In this document: in pieces, positions 1 through 11,026 of the stretch
How positions within the stretch are numbered: the stretch's first letter is position 1
Layout of the letters: each line of letters begins with the position of its first letter
Assembly: GCF_901933205.1 (NCBI RefSeq)
Contig: NC_044573.1
Span: forward strand, 49,218,993-49,282,992
Length of the DNA: 64,000 nucleotides
Direction: 5' to 3'
Origin: Camarhynchus parvulus
Lineage: Eukaryota; Chordata; Aves; Passeriformes; Thraupidae
The notes under the pieces: model-generated
What the model was told of the DNA's origin: nothing
The model's database searches: none
What the model saw: only the letters and a program-made list of their open reading frames with translations
Made by a program: the position numbers and the translations under genes

Positions 1-723
1 GATTTGTACACCTTCTATGTGATAGCATATTAACTGACATAACTACACAGAGTTTATGTACAATAAAAGTAAAATACATCTTCCAAAATACAGAATTGTT
101 AATGATTACAGTAGGACTCCACTAGTCTGACTCTCCTTAATGCCCTCCCTCATCCAGCTGCTCCTGTGTGTTCAAGAAGACTGCTCCTATCTATTTTATC
201 TCTTTGCTGACATTACAGACCATGATGAAGTACAACCACAATGTTTGTAAGATGTTTAGAGATAAAAATTAGGTCACTATTTGCCTTTTGTTCTCTTTAC
301 TTAAGAAAAAGACAGTAATATCTTAATTTAGTGACTGTAAGTTTATAGTTGCTTCCAGTTAAAATATATACACATTACCCTCAGTGATGAGGCTGAGCAA
401 AAAGCCAGTTGCTAGAATGGACAATGCCTATGAAAACCATATAGCTCAGAGAATTTGTGATATTTTTTTAATTACACCAGTGTTCACGTGCAATAGAAAT
501 AGGTATGGTAATATCAACACAGGAACCCCCCCCCCAAAATTCAGGGTTACTTGAATACATGATTTGTAAAGGGTAGAACAATCAAAGTGCATTTGGAGAA
601 GATTGACTAAGCTTTCTCTATTTTTTCTATTCTCCCAAAGGCACCCCAAACATCAAATACTTGCTAGATCAGATCTGTCTTCAGATTCAGTATGTTCTTA
701 ATATAGCATTTGAATCCTCTTAC
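1..723 (-). other. IFNGR1: IFNGR1 intron (partial, left edge)
   Basis: Intron downstream of the last visible ectodomain exon. It contains a C10 homopolymer at 526-535. No further IFNGR1 exon is recognisable here, so the transmembrane exon lies beyond the window. Confidence 0.7.
526..535. repeat. C10 homopolymer
   Basis: Ten consecutive C residues in the IFNGR1 intron. Such tracts are prone to length variation and sequencing error; it has no apparent functional role. Confidence 0.9.
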
Positions 724-895
724 TCAATGTCTGCCTGAGAGGAACAGGAGTGCAAATTTCCTCTGATGGAGTGCCAAACATCAGATCATCAAAAATTGCT
801 ATTGCTGAAACGCAGTAAGTGGAACTTTCAGGAAGAATTGGGATTTTGAGGCTACACTTATGCATTGTACAGTTGTCCTCGTCGAGCTCTTCAGT
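724..895 (-). CDS. IFNGR1: IFNGR1 exon: C-terminal part of fibronectin-III domain 2
   Basis: The acceptor CATTCTTTTTTCAG/ACTGAA has a strong polypyrimidine tract. The donor TTGA/GTAAGA ends 172 bases, phase 0 to 1. The product begins TEELDEDNCTMHKCSLKIP and continues through STYCVSAIAIFDD to EEICTPVPLRQTL. Four cysteines match the human pairs Cys195-Cys200 and Cys214-Cys235 in order, with the first spacing identical (five residues). The YCVSA motif is identical to human. The next exon, with juxtamembrane and transmembrane sequence, must lie left of position 1. Confidence 0.95.
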
Positions 896-3800
896 CTGAA
901 AAAAGAATGGAAGACATGCTATATCATTTGACTCACTAGAACAATGTTACAGCACCTTCCACTACTTCCAAAAATGTTACAACACTATTAGATGTGTTTC
1001 CCACATCATTCATATACCTTGCAAAAGCTCTGTGGCCATTACTGGCTACCTTAAGATGTTATATTTGATCAGAGCATAGTATTTTCCAGCTAAAATTTCT
1101 GCTGTTCATAGTAGAGATTCACATTTATAAAACTTGCACTTGGATGTATATGAAAAGCTAACTGTAAGTAAAAACACCTGTTGTAATTTTCCTCACCTTC
1201 ACCCTCCATGATTGCTAAATAAACTGGTATAAATACCTTGAAAGGCAATTTTCTTAAGTGAAATGTCTCTTTAGACAACTGGGAGGGGCACAAGTTAAGT
1301 TACTAATGTTTGCATGTATGCAGAACCAGCAGCATGGAATTCAGTAACACTTATCTTGTGTACAGTTAATGCAATAATCTAATTTTTGTTGTAAGCACTC
1401 ATTTGGACAACTAAAATACAGACCTTTCACTCACATATCTCATTGTAATGTGCTCAACATTTTAGGTTTTAGCTCCATGCATCATAGGTGTAAATCCCTT
1501 GTAAAGACATTTAAGGTAAACAAGTGTTTTGAATTTTAACTTTTATTTCTGGAACCTACCTCATTTCTACTATTCCGAACAGTCACCGAGTAGGCAAGAT
1601 ATGAATAAATGTCTTCAATACAAGAAAGGGGGAATACAGGATGGTGAATATCAACCATGATTTCATCACCATGTCTTGAGATGTTCAGTTTTGGCGGTCC
1701 TATTTTTCCTGCAACACATTGCACCATTGCTATTAGGCCAAAGCTTTTAACATAAAATACAGTATTTATTGTTAGCTTTCCAAAATTCATCAGAGATTTG
1801 AAAAGAATTACATCTTTATTTCCATGCTGTGAATATTGCACAGCTGTGGTAAGACCTCTCTGTTGCTTAGAAGTAATGGAGGCATTAACTACATACATTA
1901 ACTAATCAGCTTCTAAAATGGAAACAGATTGTCCATGATGAATTTCATTGTTAAACAATTTCACTTTCCTACACACATAAGATCATAAAAATTCAGCTGA
2001 CAACAGAAAAAACTTACAGCAATTAAACATATCCATGAATGAGAATCAAACACAAGATCCTGCTGACTAGATCCCACCATAAATCACCTCAGTTAAAAAC
2101 AATACTGCACTGAAGCAAAGGCTATATGAAAAGCTAAACAAATCTCACCATGAGCATCCAAAGTTTCCAAACTTTGGATTTCCCATGGCAATGGCCTATG
2201 TGAATTTTTTGTGTCTAATGGTCTGACTGAACACAAGTTTCTTGTTCAAGAAAGGGATTTTGCCTCTTTTCTCCATACATGGCTACCAATTTTCTGGAAA
2301 CTGCCACACTGAGCATTACTACCATGACTTGTGTCCTTTTGTCGAACTACAGAAACGAGACACTATTTCAAGTCATAGGACTGTTGAGTGCGAACGGAGT
2401 CATAGCAGAAAGCAAAGAGGGACTCCACTCCTTCAGCTCCAGCAATGCAGAAATCCAGCTCCAGTTAAAGCATAGCCCAAGTCAGACAGAATCTCATGGA
2501 CCAGCTTCTCCCTTAAAGCTATGTGTTGGGAACAGAGCAAAGCATGGTAAGAAGTCTCTCAGTCTTTCCTGACTGTTGCATTTCCTTTGCACTGCCCATG
2601 CAACGCCAGGGCCTGCCACACTGGACTGTAGACACAAAATTGACTTTTACAGTACTGATGTTAAAAGTCTGATTTTTTCCAAAGCAGCCTGAAGGATTTA
2701 CATGACAAACTAGTAACTTAGTTATCCAGTTACAGCTTTTAGTATTACCTAGACACCTGAAGCTATCATTACATGGCATTCTAGTGTCAAGCAATACATT
2801 GCCACTTCAGTGAGGCCTAAAGGTCCACGTTGTCTGATGACAGTTTCCTACCCTAAACTGGTGTCTGGAACATGGGAAGGATTCAGAGTGCACCATCAGC
2901 ATCATCTGCTTGCCTTTAGACATTCTGAAACCTACTCAGACACTCAGTAAGAGCTAGCAAGCATCATGAAGTTCCTACAAAGCAATCATCAAGCTTCCTT
3001 TCATCCTGAACTCCAAGCTTTAAGATATTCCCAAATGCAATGCAGTAACAGAGCAAAAGGAATAATTACTAACTCTCTAAATTTTTGGAAAAAATTACAA
3101 GGTTTAGTTTAGTTACAACTTACCATGCCTTTGCAAAATAAACTCATTTGCCTCAACATATTCAGACTGTTGTGACCCAACAACAGCTTTAACTTTAAGC
3201 CAATGAGATGAATAAGGGTCACATATTTCCTCTGCGAGATCACAAAAATGAGCTGAAGTGTTCACACAGGTTGAGACTTCCGTATAGTTACCTAAACTGT
3301 AAAACAGATCAAGAAATAATTAATACAATTTCAACAATTCTGTAAAATACACTGCCTGTAACAAAAAACTGTGAGGGTGGCCAGGACCTGTGAGGGCACA
3401 AATTGCCCAGGGAGGTTGTGGAGTCTCCTCCCCTAGGGATACTCAAAAGCCAACTGGACATAATTGTGGATGACCTGCTCAAGCAAGGGCTTTGGACCAG
3501 ATGACCTCCAGAGATGCCTGCCAACCTCAACCATTCTATTACTTGAAAATTTTGCCTTAAATTACACTTGAGCAACCTTCACCCTACATGACTTCACTGC
3601 ATAGAAACAAGAGAATTTACCATGGACTGACTACTTTTATGTGCTTCTAGAAAATATCAGGTATAGGAAATAATAAAATAGTAAGAACTTACTTGTAAGG
3701 CATGATTTCCACAATAAAATGAGGAGTTTCAGACATAGGTGGGTACTGCCAATGCAAAACTGTTTTGAAATTTTCAGATGTTACTATAACCCCCGTTGGT

Positions 3801-6800
3801 GAAGGCACTAGAATGAAGAGAACAATTGCACTTTGATAAACAGACCTTTGCAAACACAAGAACAGCCAAATGTACTTCTAAACTATTTGGAAAAAGCAAC
3901 ATGCTAGACATAAATCTCACAAATACTTTCCCCAAATGAGCTCATCTATCAGCAGTAAAAACACCTATGAACCCTGTAAGCTAGTTTATTACTCACCTCT
4001 CCTGCAGAGACAGCTTTTGTCCTCTTTGCAACATCAGATAACCCATGCCCACTGAAAGCAAGTCCCTCAGACAGCCTGTATCAGGTCCATAAGCAGTGAT
4101 GATTATACCCCTGTGTTGGTCTTTTACAGATATAACAGCAAGACAGGTTCTAAGACTTTACTGAAGTTAGAGATTAGCCCAGTTCCTGTAGATTTCTCTT
4201 GCTGTTCAGAAATTGAATTGGAATGGATGGGCTGGGAGATGGTACCAGAGCTGGAGTATCAAGGCCAAAATATAACAGGCCTCCTAGGGTAAGCCTGGAT
4301 TCCCTATGAATTTCTAACAGTGATACTTCTACCACTCCAGCAGTCTCTTCAGTAAGCTGTGATGCCCAAAATAAACTACAAACATTTGTAAGGAATTTGA
4401 ACACCGAAGCTATAATGTAGTTCCATTTGAAGGAACGCATTTGAAGTATACTTAGCAAACAACATCAGAGGTAATGTAGTAAAGCAATCCAAAAATAAAA
4501 AGCAACACTGACAGTTTCCCATGCACAGCAAATATCTGTTTCAAGCAGCAACCTCAAGAGGGCTATCAAGGGAGCAGCTGCAGGGGAAGGAATATTACAG
4601 AATCCTGTAAATGTTGAAGGCTGCCATATGACACTCAGGAAGAGAAGAGAAATTAAGATCACTCAACTGAATTTAACTGTTGCAACTCAGCTTCTGAAAG
4701 TCTGGTTTGGCACTCCTAGTATTCTCAGTGTGGCTTCCCTCAAAAATGCTGAGGGAACTCATACTAGACCTGCTCTTGTTCACAAAGCAAGTACTACAGC
4801 TTCACTCTGTGATATATATTTAGGGAAAGTAAACAATTTTCACATCCTGAGAACAAGACCACAAATATAACACATTACTGAAAGTGATACGTAGAGGCTG
4901 AGATATGCTATTAACAACCACAAAGGTTTGATTTAATATAGGTCATTCTGCAAGCAATACTGTGGTTTGATTTAATAAGAGTGGTATTTCAGCTACTGGA
5001 AGAAGAGGAACATAATCATCAAATTCACAACCACATAAAAAAAAAGGTGACAAGTCGACAGAAGAGGTGTCAAGCACACAGACAGGTGAAATCACATAGT
5101 TACTTCAAATATGCACTTTTAAGCCAGTGTAGCTAGCCTTACAAAATTTTAACTTTTGTGTACTATTACACAAAAAAACCTGCTTAACATAAGGGGTTGA
5201 CCCCAGAGCACTGAAGGAGGTAGGAAATGTTACAGTAGGACCCCTCCATCATCTGCCTAAGGCTTGGGGAGGCCCCTGTTGACCAGTAGCTAGCAATGCA
5301 CTGCCTAAAGCAAAACTTAATTCAATGAACAGGACCTTTCCAAGATGTAAAAATGAGACAGCCTTCAAAGCCTGATACTTGCATCTTGTGCAAGACTGAA
5401 ATTCCTTCCCTCATTCTGGCATTACTGTATACACAGAGGGATTTGTCACCACTGCTTACACAACTGGAACACAGTTGAAGTGCAATAATGCACATAATAG
5501 AACAGGGCCTGATGAAACCACAACACAGAGTTTATGGTACAGCTATCTGAGACAACAGCAGCCCTAAAAGCCATAGAAGTTCATTCAAGTCATATGTGAT
5601 TTTTTAACATCATTTAGGCACTGAAGTACAGACTGAAAGCACAAACTGAAAGCTTGAAAAGATAAACTGTGAAAAAATAACACATAAAAGTGTGTTTTAA
5701 AAGTTTGTTCCTTTTTCAGATTTCCATTAAAAACAAATCCTTACATTCCCAAAGCGACACACCATAGGAAGACAGTTATAAGCTACTTTAACAGGCCAAG
5801 AAGGACAACAGCTTGAACTTGGCCACAGAGTCATGGTTAACTCATCATTTAAAGACAGACAGCTGCAATAGTACTCAGTCAGTCCCTTCTGGACCCCTGA
5901 CTGGGAGACGTGTGCCTTCCTTGGGCCAACCCTGTACTCCACCTACAGTTGCTTCAGCTCACAGATTCACAGAATATTCTGAGTTGTAAGGGACCCACAA
6001 GGACCACTGAATCTAACTCTTACGTAAGTGGCCCACGTATCCACTGAGCTCATGTATCCACTTAAACTGCAGCAAGAAAGGGTAGCAGCTCTGACGACTT
6101 CACCAATGCAAAAACGTCACTTTCCACAGCTTTTGCCACCCGTGAAAATGAAGAAAATGGAAAAAAGATCAGATACATTTGCACTACCTTTGAATGCTTC
6201 TGCAGTACTCTGCAGCCATATGCATTATAAAAAAACCCAAACAGAAAAAAAGGTGGCAAAAAGGCAACCAATACTCCGAAAGATGGATTTAGAAGGCAGC
6301 AAGTCAATGCTAAGAATGAAAATAATACATAAAAAGAATTTAGTTTATTTCTTGAGGCTGCATTTCCTTAATTTTTTTTTTTTTGTGCTCAACTTGGGAT
6401 TCAAAGGGTTTGAGATAACAGACTTGACTGGGATGCACTAGACTGAATTTACAACTGCTAAGTGCTGTTTAGCTCCTGTGGCTTGCCCTGAGGCTCGCTT
6501 TCCTGACGGTATATTGGAGTCCAGTGCTCCTTGCTCTCACTGCTTGCAGTACTGCTTATCACCTCCCAGTAATGTGTCTGGGAACATTCCAGTAACAGCC
6601 ATGGTGATACACAAGGGCTGGCAAGTGGCCAGGGTATTGCTGCTTTCTGTGCTGAATCACACCCAGTACATAAAGTGGGGGGAAGAAGGAGGAAGCATGG
6701 GACACTTGGAGAGATGGTGTTTGTCTTCTTACCCATGGTGGGGCCCTGCTCTCCTGGAGATGGCTGAGTCACAGGAAACAGTGGATTAATTCCTTGCTTT

Positions 6801-9800
6801 GCTTAAGTGCATAGCTTTTGCTTTCCCTATTAAACTGTCTTTATATCAATCCATGAGTTCTCCAGCTTTTACCCTTCTGATTCCCTCCCCAATCCTTCTC
6901 GTAATAGAGCCAACAAGCAGCTACGCAGGGTTTGGTTAAACCTTGACAAAATGGTCCTCCCAATTATTTATATCCTCACTTCAATCTGTTATAAATCAAA
7001 CAAAATTGCCCCGCACTAAAAGCAGAGTCCAGCCATCTGGGGGCTAGAGGAGAGTTAGGAGCACTGCCCAGCACTACAGGACCGAAACTGAGCAGGAAGA
7101 GGTCAGTGCTCACCACAGGCTGCAGGAGCACCAAGCACGTGCCTTGGGGAGGAACAGGAAATGTCTGTCAGAGCAGTGGTTCTGCCTTCTGCCACGCTCC
7201 CCTTCAAGGCAGCACACCTGGGTTAGCATGGCCCCCTCTCTGTGCCCATCTGCCAGGTCCTGCTCCTATCAGACTGCTGGAGGGAAGTTGCCTGTTGGCT
7301 GTGCTTGGTTGGGAACCTGAGAGACTGGCAAGCACCCAAGAGCAAGGCAATGAAGAAATTTTGTACCTGCTAGCTGACTCTGGCCTTCTTTTAAGAGGCA
7401 GCAGCCACGAGGTGTATGTGAAAATGCTTGCATGTGCTTGCCTTGGCCAACTTTCATTTATCCCTCCAAAAGAAACCCAGGACATGCATTTTTCTTGTAA
7501 TGCCACTCCTATACCTGGATGGTACTTCCTTAAAAAATTTACTGAAAACAAGCTTAAATTAATGCTTGTAAAACAATTTATGCAGGAAGTTCTACCAGAA
7601 GTTCTTGAAAGACCTCAAAACCACAAAGGAATTTGTTTACAAATTAAATGAGTACCATGACGCTAAAGCACCAATTTAAAGCTAATAATTTTTTAAATAT
7701 TTACTGGAATGAACTTAAGTATTGTGGATAAACATTATACACAGTAGACAGAGCATTTTTACAGCTTCTATTTACAACAGAATTTTATTTTCTAAGGGCT
7801 CAGAGGTTTGACACTGTTCTATGGGGTTTTTAAAATAATTGTTTATGATAAAAATCTCCACAAGGTTGTAAGCTGTACTAAGAGGAGAGGCAGACTGAGA
7901 TCACCATCTTGAGAAAAACCACAGCAAGTTGCACAAGATGGACACTTAAAAAACCAGATGTAATAATACAAGCTAAATATTGTTTTATCTATTTTATGAG
8001 TGTCCATCCCTTTTGCTATAGCTGTAAAGTGTTGTAATAGATGATATCTAAATACAACACCTTCTACCATCTAATTTGCTTTTGTTTACAGCTTGACAGT
8101 AAATTGCTATGAATGTCAGTAATCTCAATCATAAAGAACAACTCAAGGCCTCCATGATTATCACACACAACAGGAAGTCAGCTGCCTGAATGAACTACAC
8201 ACATCCTTGGAAATGTGGCTTACCATGTGCAGGAAGCACCTGAACCGGTGCCATAGCCTCTAAATCTTCTTTATCTTGACCACGGACCTTGTCTTCCACA
8301 ATACTAAAATGCAGACTGAGAGCTCTCATCAATAAGTGCTCAGCTCCACTGTGGAGTCAGAGGCCTGTCAATGCAGGCACACTGGGCACCCAGCTGCAGG
8401 AAATGCAGGTGTTCCAACTGCTGCTGGGTTATCTGGCTTTATTCCTTTTCTATGGAAAACAGTGTCCCACAACAGAAGATGAAGATGACTGAACATTTCC
8501 TCATTACACACTTAGCCTTAATATATGTATTACACTACTGGCACTTTAAAAGCCCTATAAGATTTAAGGGAAAAAAAATAATCATACAACTGTTGCCACG
8601 GAAATTCTGGGCTCCTCAGTACAAGAGACATAGAGCTCGTGGAGCAGGTCCAGCAGAGAGCTACAAAACTGATCAAGGAATTGGGGTATCTCCATTATGA
8701 AGAAAGGCTGAGGGAGCTGGGCCTGTTTCATGAAGAGATGAATGAGGGGACTTCATCAATATCTACAAGTATCTGAAGGAGGAGTGAAAGGAGAGAGTGT
8801 CTCACTGGTGCCAAGCAACAGAACAAGAGGCAACGGGCAGAAACTAATGCACAGAAAGCTCCACCTGAATATGAGGAAGAACTTCCTTACTATGCTAGTG
8901 ACCAAGCACTGGAATAGATTGCCCAGAAAGGCTGTGGAGTCTCCCTCACTGCAAATACTAGGATGACCATGATTGAGCAGGAAAAGGCTAGACCACACGA
9001 CCCACTGTACTCACTTCCAACCTGACCCATTCTGCTATTCTATATGTGATGGTATCATAAACATGGTTCAGACTTCCCTTTCTACCTTAATTCTTCCCCT
9101 ATGGTTCAGCACATCTACATGCATCAATATTAAAATGAAGTAAGGGCATGTTATTAGTCATTACATATAAAACCAGCATTTTCATTCAACTAATACACAG
9201 AACTGTCAATTAGAATTCCCTTCATGATGCCTTTGCTCACTAAAAAAAAAAAAAGGGCTTACTTATAGTGGCTGTGACCAAGCTGAGTGCAAGTCACCAA
9301 GAAAATACTGCTGGAGTTTTCAAAACCTGACTCCTTTGAGCTGAGGTTTGCTGCATGCAGAAAAGTGAGCTTTCTGCTTCTAGGCAGCCTGTTACATGAT
9401 CTACACCACAGCACTACTCTCTATGCTTATGGAGATAACTCTTGTGCTGGACTAGGCTGGATTATAGCAGGTTTGTTTGACAAGTGATTTACTGGTATTG
9501 TGCTTTTTACCCTAAAAATGCTTAATACAATGTAGAAGTGGCATATTTTACTAGCAATTAAAGCATGCCCTTAAAAAGAGACTAAGTCAGAGCAAACAAG
9601 ACAATATTTAACGTATCGAGCTATCTTACCAATCCAATGGGGGAAAAAGATAGTATACCTGCAAAGTTCACCAGTTATAATGAGACACCAAGTCAAATGA
9701 ACTGGGTATTCAAAATGCAAACTATTAAGGGACAATAATGCAGGCAGATTACTGTTTTTAGTACCAGCAGTCCATATCAGACAAAGCTAAGCAGACTTCC

Positions 9801-10761
9801 AAAGCATGGTGCGGCCCATGCTCAGGGGCAACCAAGTTCAGTCACTTCACCTGGGCATGGATCTGAACTCCAAGAAATCTCCATTTGCAGAATCCAAGGA
9901 GCCTGGGCACACAGCCAGCTCTCAGTAGTCTCAATAAAAACTAAATGCATGTTCCTTTATGACTATTAGACAGCAACCTCTGTTTTTAATGAACTTTTAC
10001 AGTTTAAAATGAAACTAGTAAGCCTATTTCTTTCGTAATTTACTTGCCGTGCAAACAGAGAGAACGCTGCTCTCCGCCGGCAAGCCACTCCCCCCCAGGA
10101 GTGCTTGGCCAAAACGTGCGTGTCCCAGGCCGCGATCCCGATACTTTCTTTACACTCCCCAGTCCTGTGCTCCCCTTTTCGACCCGAATTTCCCAGTTTC
10201 TCTACTCATTTGGACACATGAAGCCACATAGCACAGCGGAGCAGGCCTGTCCGACGCACACGCCGCTGCAGCTTTGCGAGCCAAAATGCGAGAACAGCCG
10301 AAACAAAGCTGATGTCACCAGCGCGCCGCCGCCGCGCCACCAGACGGCCTCCGGGGCCAGCCTGAACCGCGCACCGAGAGAGCTCGGCCGGGCCCCTCGG
10401 CGGGAGCACGGCACAGCCCCGGGCAGCGGGGGCTCCTCCCGCCGCCGCCCGGCCCCTCGCACGGCCCCGACGGCTCTCTGTCCCCGCAGCGGCCGCCGGC
10501 AGCGACGCGGGGCCGGCGGCCCCACCGGCGGCGCTCGGTCACGGAGGGTGCCGGGCAGGGCGCGGCACGGCCGGTGCCGGTGCCGCCGCCCCGCAGGTGA
10601 CCCGTGCTGCCCATCAGCTGGTCGGCCTGCCCGGGCCGCCCCATCCCCCCGTCCCGTCCCGCCCCGCCCGTTACCTGCGGGCGGCTGCTCCCCTGGGAAG
10701 CCGCGCTCCGGCGGGGCGCCAGCAGCGCCGCCACAGCCAGGAGGGACAGCGGCACCCGCAT
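724..10761 (-). CDS. IFNGR1: Interferon-gamma receptor 1 (alpha chain), 5' part: signal peptide plus ectodomain exons; gene continues off the left edge
   Basis: IFNGR1 is the ligand-binding chain of the interferon-gamma receptor, a type I plasma-membrane protein of the class II cytokine receptor family that signals through JAK1 and STAT1. Joining the exons listed separately gives about 237 residues: a signal peptide, then two fibronectin-III domains. Diagnostic matches to the human protein are KIGPPKL at the inter-domain linker, IMVDIHHP, HWQYP for human YWEYQ, WLKVKA for WVRVKA, and the C-x4-C ... YCVSA ... EEIC pattern of domain 2. Sequons are NYT, NTS, NIS and NCT. Splice sites are GT-AG with matching phases, provided a short exon near 8.23 kb is included. 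The transmembrane helix and cytoplasmic tail are not in the window, so the gene is cut by the window edge and I see no sign that it is broken. Identity is based on motifs and exon structure, not a database search. Confidence 0.95.
896..3123 (-). other. IFNGR1: Two IFNGR1 introns (896-1559 and 1709-3123)
   Basis: AT-rich intronic sequence flanking the linker exon. At 2158-2177 there is a perfect 9-bp inverted repeat (CCAAAGTTT/AAACTTTGG) with a 2-base loop. Overlapping short open frames on both strands at 2.2-2.8 kb resemble nothing I know and are treated as random. Confidence 0.7.
1560..1708 (-). CDS. IFNGR1: IFNGR1 exon: inter-domain linker and start of fibronectin-III domain 2
   Basis: Acceptor TGTTGCAG/GAAAAA and donor AATGAG/GTAGGT bound 149 bases, phase 1 to 0. 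After the split Gly codon the product begins KIGPPKLNISRHGDEIMVD, almost the human linker KIGPPKLDIRKEEKQIMID, and this is the strongest identifier of the gene. The exon ends YLAYSVTVRNSRNE, aligned with human YIRVYNVYVRMNGSE. The cysteine that precedes YIRVYN in human is serine here, and a different cysteine occurs six residues upstream (PLSC). The loop between the HP motif and this strand is several residues shorter than in human. One sequon (NIS) is present. Confidence 0.96.
3124..3296 (-). CDS. IFNGR1: IFNGR1 exon: remainder of fibronectin-III domain 1
   Basis: Acceptor TTTTACAG/TTTAGG and donor GGCATG/GTAAGT bound 173 bases, phase 2 to 1, giving 57 whole codons plus two split ones. The peptide contains STCVNTSAHFC, with the same eight-residue cysteine spacing as human Cys77-Cys85, then WLKVKAVVG (human WVRVKARVG) and EFILQRHG (human EFAVCRDG). 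The cysteine of the human motif is replaced by glutamine (about residue 128), while an extra cysteine appears in EEIC (about residue 98). Sequons NYT and NTS are present. See the finding on paired disulfide loss. Confidence 0.95.
3366..3540 (+). mobile_element. CR1 LINE 3'-end fragment, antisense in an IFNGR1 intron
   Basis: The stretch reads like the standard CR1 3' region: an 'aaattgcccagggaggttg' block, 'tggagtctcc', a 'ggatactcaaaagccaactgg' block, 'ttggaccagatgacctccag', and ends 'ccaacctcaaccattct'. It is a 5'-truncated copy of about 175 bp, in the orientation opposite to IFNGR1 transcription, lying between the exons at 3124-3296 and 3693-3807. No coding capacity remains. Confidence 0.9.
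3693..3807 (-). CDS. IFNGR1: IFNGR1 exon: start of fibronectin-III domain 1
   Basis: The acceptor TTCTAG/TGCC and donor TTACAA/GTAAGT bound 115 bases in phase 1 to 2. The product runs VPSPTGVIVTSENFKTVLHW and on through QYPPMSETPHFIVEIMPY, ending in a split Asn codon. It aligns with the human segment beginning VPTPTNV, including the core tryptophan of strand B (HW for human YW). This is the first half of domain 1, at about residues 35-73 if the 16-base exon is used. It has no cysteines, as in human. Confidence 0.93.
3808..8223 (-). other. IFNGR1: IFNGR1 intron of about 4.4 kb
   Basis: Intron between the candidate short exon and the first FNIII exon. It holds a CR1 tail at 5961-6022 and an A/T-rich stretch near 6.37 kb. 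A 181-codon plus-strand open frame at 7106-7651 shows no recognisable domain and lies antisense within the intron. I see no other structured feature. Confidence 0.7.
5961..6022 (-). mobile_element. CR1 LINE 3' tail, minus orientation
   Basis: The block 'agattcacagaatattctg', 'agttgtaagggacccacaa', 'ggaccactgaatctaactct' is the reverse complement of the CR1 3' terminus (consensus 'tcacagaat...gttggaagggacccacaaggatcat...'). It is only about 60 bp long and the rest of the element is missing. It shares the IFNGR1 orientation. Confidence 0.8.
8224..8239 (-). CDS. IFNGR1: IFNGR1 candidate short exon that restores the reading frame (left boundary firm, right boundary uncertain)
   Basis: On the minus strand a good donor CACATG/GTAAGC ends at 8224. 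With the acceptor GGTTCAG/GTGCTTCC the exon is 16 bases and adds VLPAH plus the first base of the next codon, turning the phase-0 end of exon 1 into the phase 1 required by the next exon. Acceptors giving 34 bases (start 8257) or 64 bases (start 8287) also restore the frame but are weaker at -3. The same frame is open upstream for 38 codons before a TGA. The polypyrimidine tract is poor for every option. Alternatives are a different exon 1 donor, an alternative first exon, or an indel in the assembly. The need for one extra base is seen directly; the exon itself is inferred. Confidence 0.5.
8240..10674 (-). other. IFNGR1: IFNGR1 intron 1 (about 2.4 kb, if the short exon at 8224 is used)
   Basis: Starts GC-rich within the CpG island and becomes AT-rich below about 10.0 kb. 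Contains the CR1 copy at 8600-9045 and an A12 homopolymer near 9.24 kb. Immediately upstream of the candidate short exon an open frame in the same phase extends for 38 codons (8225-8338) before a stop, so the exon could be longer than 16 bases. Confidence 0.6.
8600..9045 (+). mobile_element. CR1 LINE fragment with decayed ORF2 C-terminus, antisense in IFNGR1 intron 1
   Basis: About 445 bp matching the CR1 3' region. In one frame at 8742-8966 it still reads SNRTRGNGQKL, then a HWNRLPRKAVESPSL block. This is the C-terminal end of the CR1 ORF2 polyprotein, whose usual form here is RTRGNG..L followed by HWNRLPREVV..PSLE. The upstream part begins near 'attctgggctcctcag' and the copy ends 'ccattctgctattct'. 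Frameshifts separate the coding remnants, so it is a dead 5'-truncated insertion. Confidence 0.92.
10675..10761 (-). CDS. IFNGR1: IFNGR1 exon 1: start codon and signal peptide
   Basis: The exon encodes 29 residues beginning MRVPLSLLAVAALLAP, a classic signal peptide: short basic N-terminus, Leu/Ala hydrophobic core, then small residues (SAAS) near residues 19-22 where cleavage is likely. The ATG complement is at 10759-10761, with G at -3 (GGCGCCATGC). The donor reads CCGCAG/GTAACG, a strong site. The exon is 87 bases long and therefore ends in phase 0. The next recognisable IFNGR1 exon (3807 downward) needs phase 1, so an intervening exon or an alternative junction is required. It lies inside the CpG island, as expected for a first exon. 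Confidence 0.85.
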
Positions 10762-11026
10762 GGCGCCCGGCGGGGGACCGAGCGGAGGCCGCCGCCCCGC
10801 ACACAGAGCCCCGCGGCGCTCCCACGCCCGCTCCCGCCCCGCTCCGCTGCGGCGCCTGCGCCAGGCAGGAAGGGGCGGGATGTCCGGCAATGGTAGTGCG
10901 GGGGCGGGCGGCGGCCCGGAGGTCGCCGCCGGGCAGCGCCCGAGGGGCGCCGGGGGAAGGGGAGGAAGGGCAGGAGGGGGAGCCGGGGGAGCCGCGGAAG
11001 CGTGGGTTGGCGGCTGCGGCTGCGGC

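Noticed and set aside
2242..2794. Open frames on both strands within an IFNGR1 intron
   Set aside because: Short, mutually overlapping, and lacking any motif match.
7106..7651. 181-codon plus-strand open frame in an IFNGR1 intron
   Set aside because: No recognisable domain, antisense within an intron, uneven composition between its halves; most likely chance.
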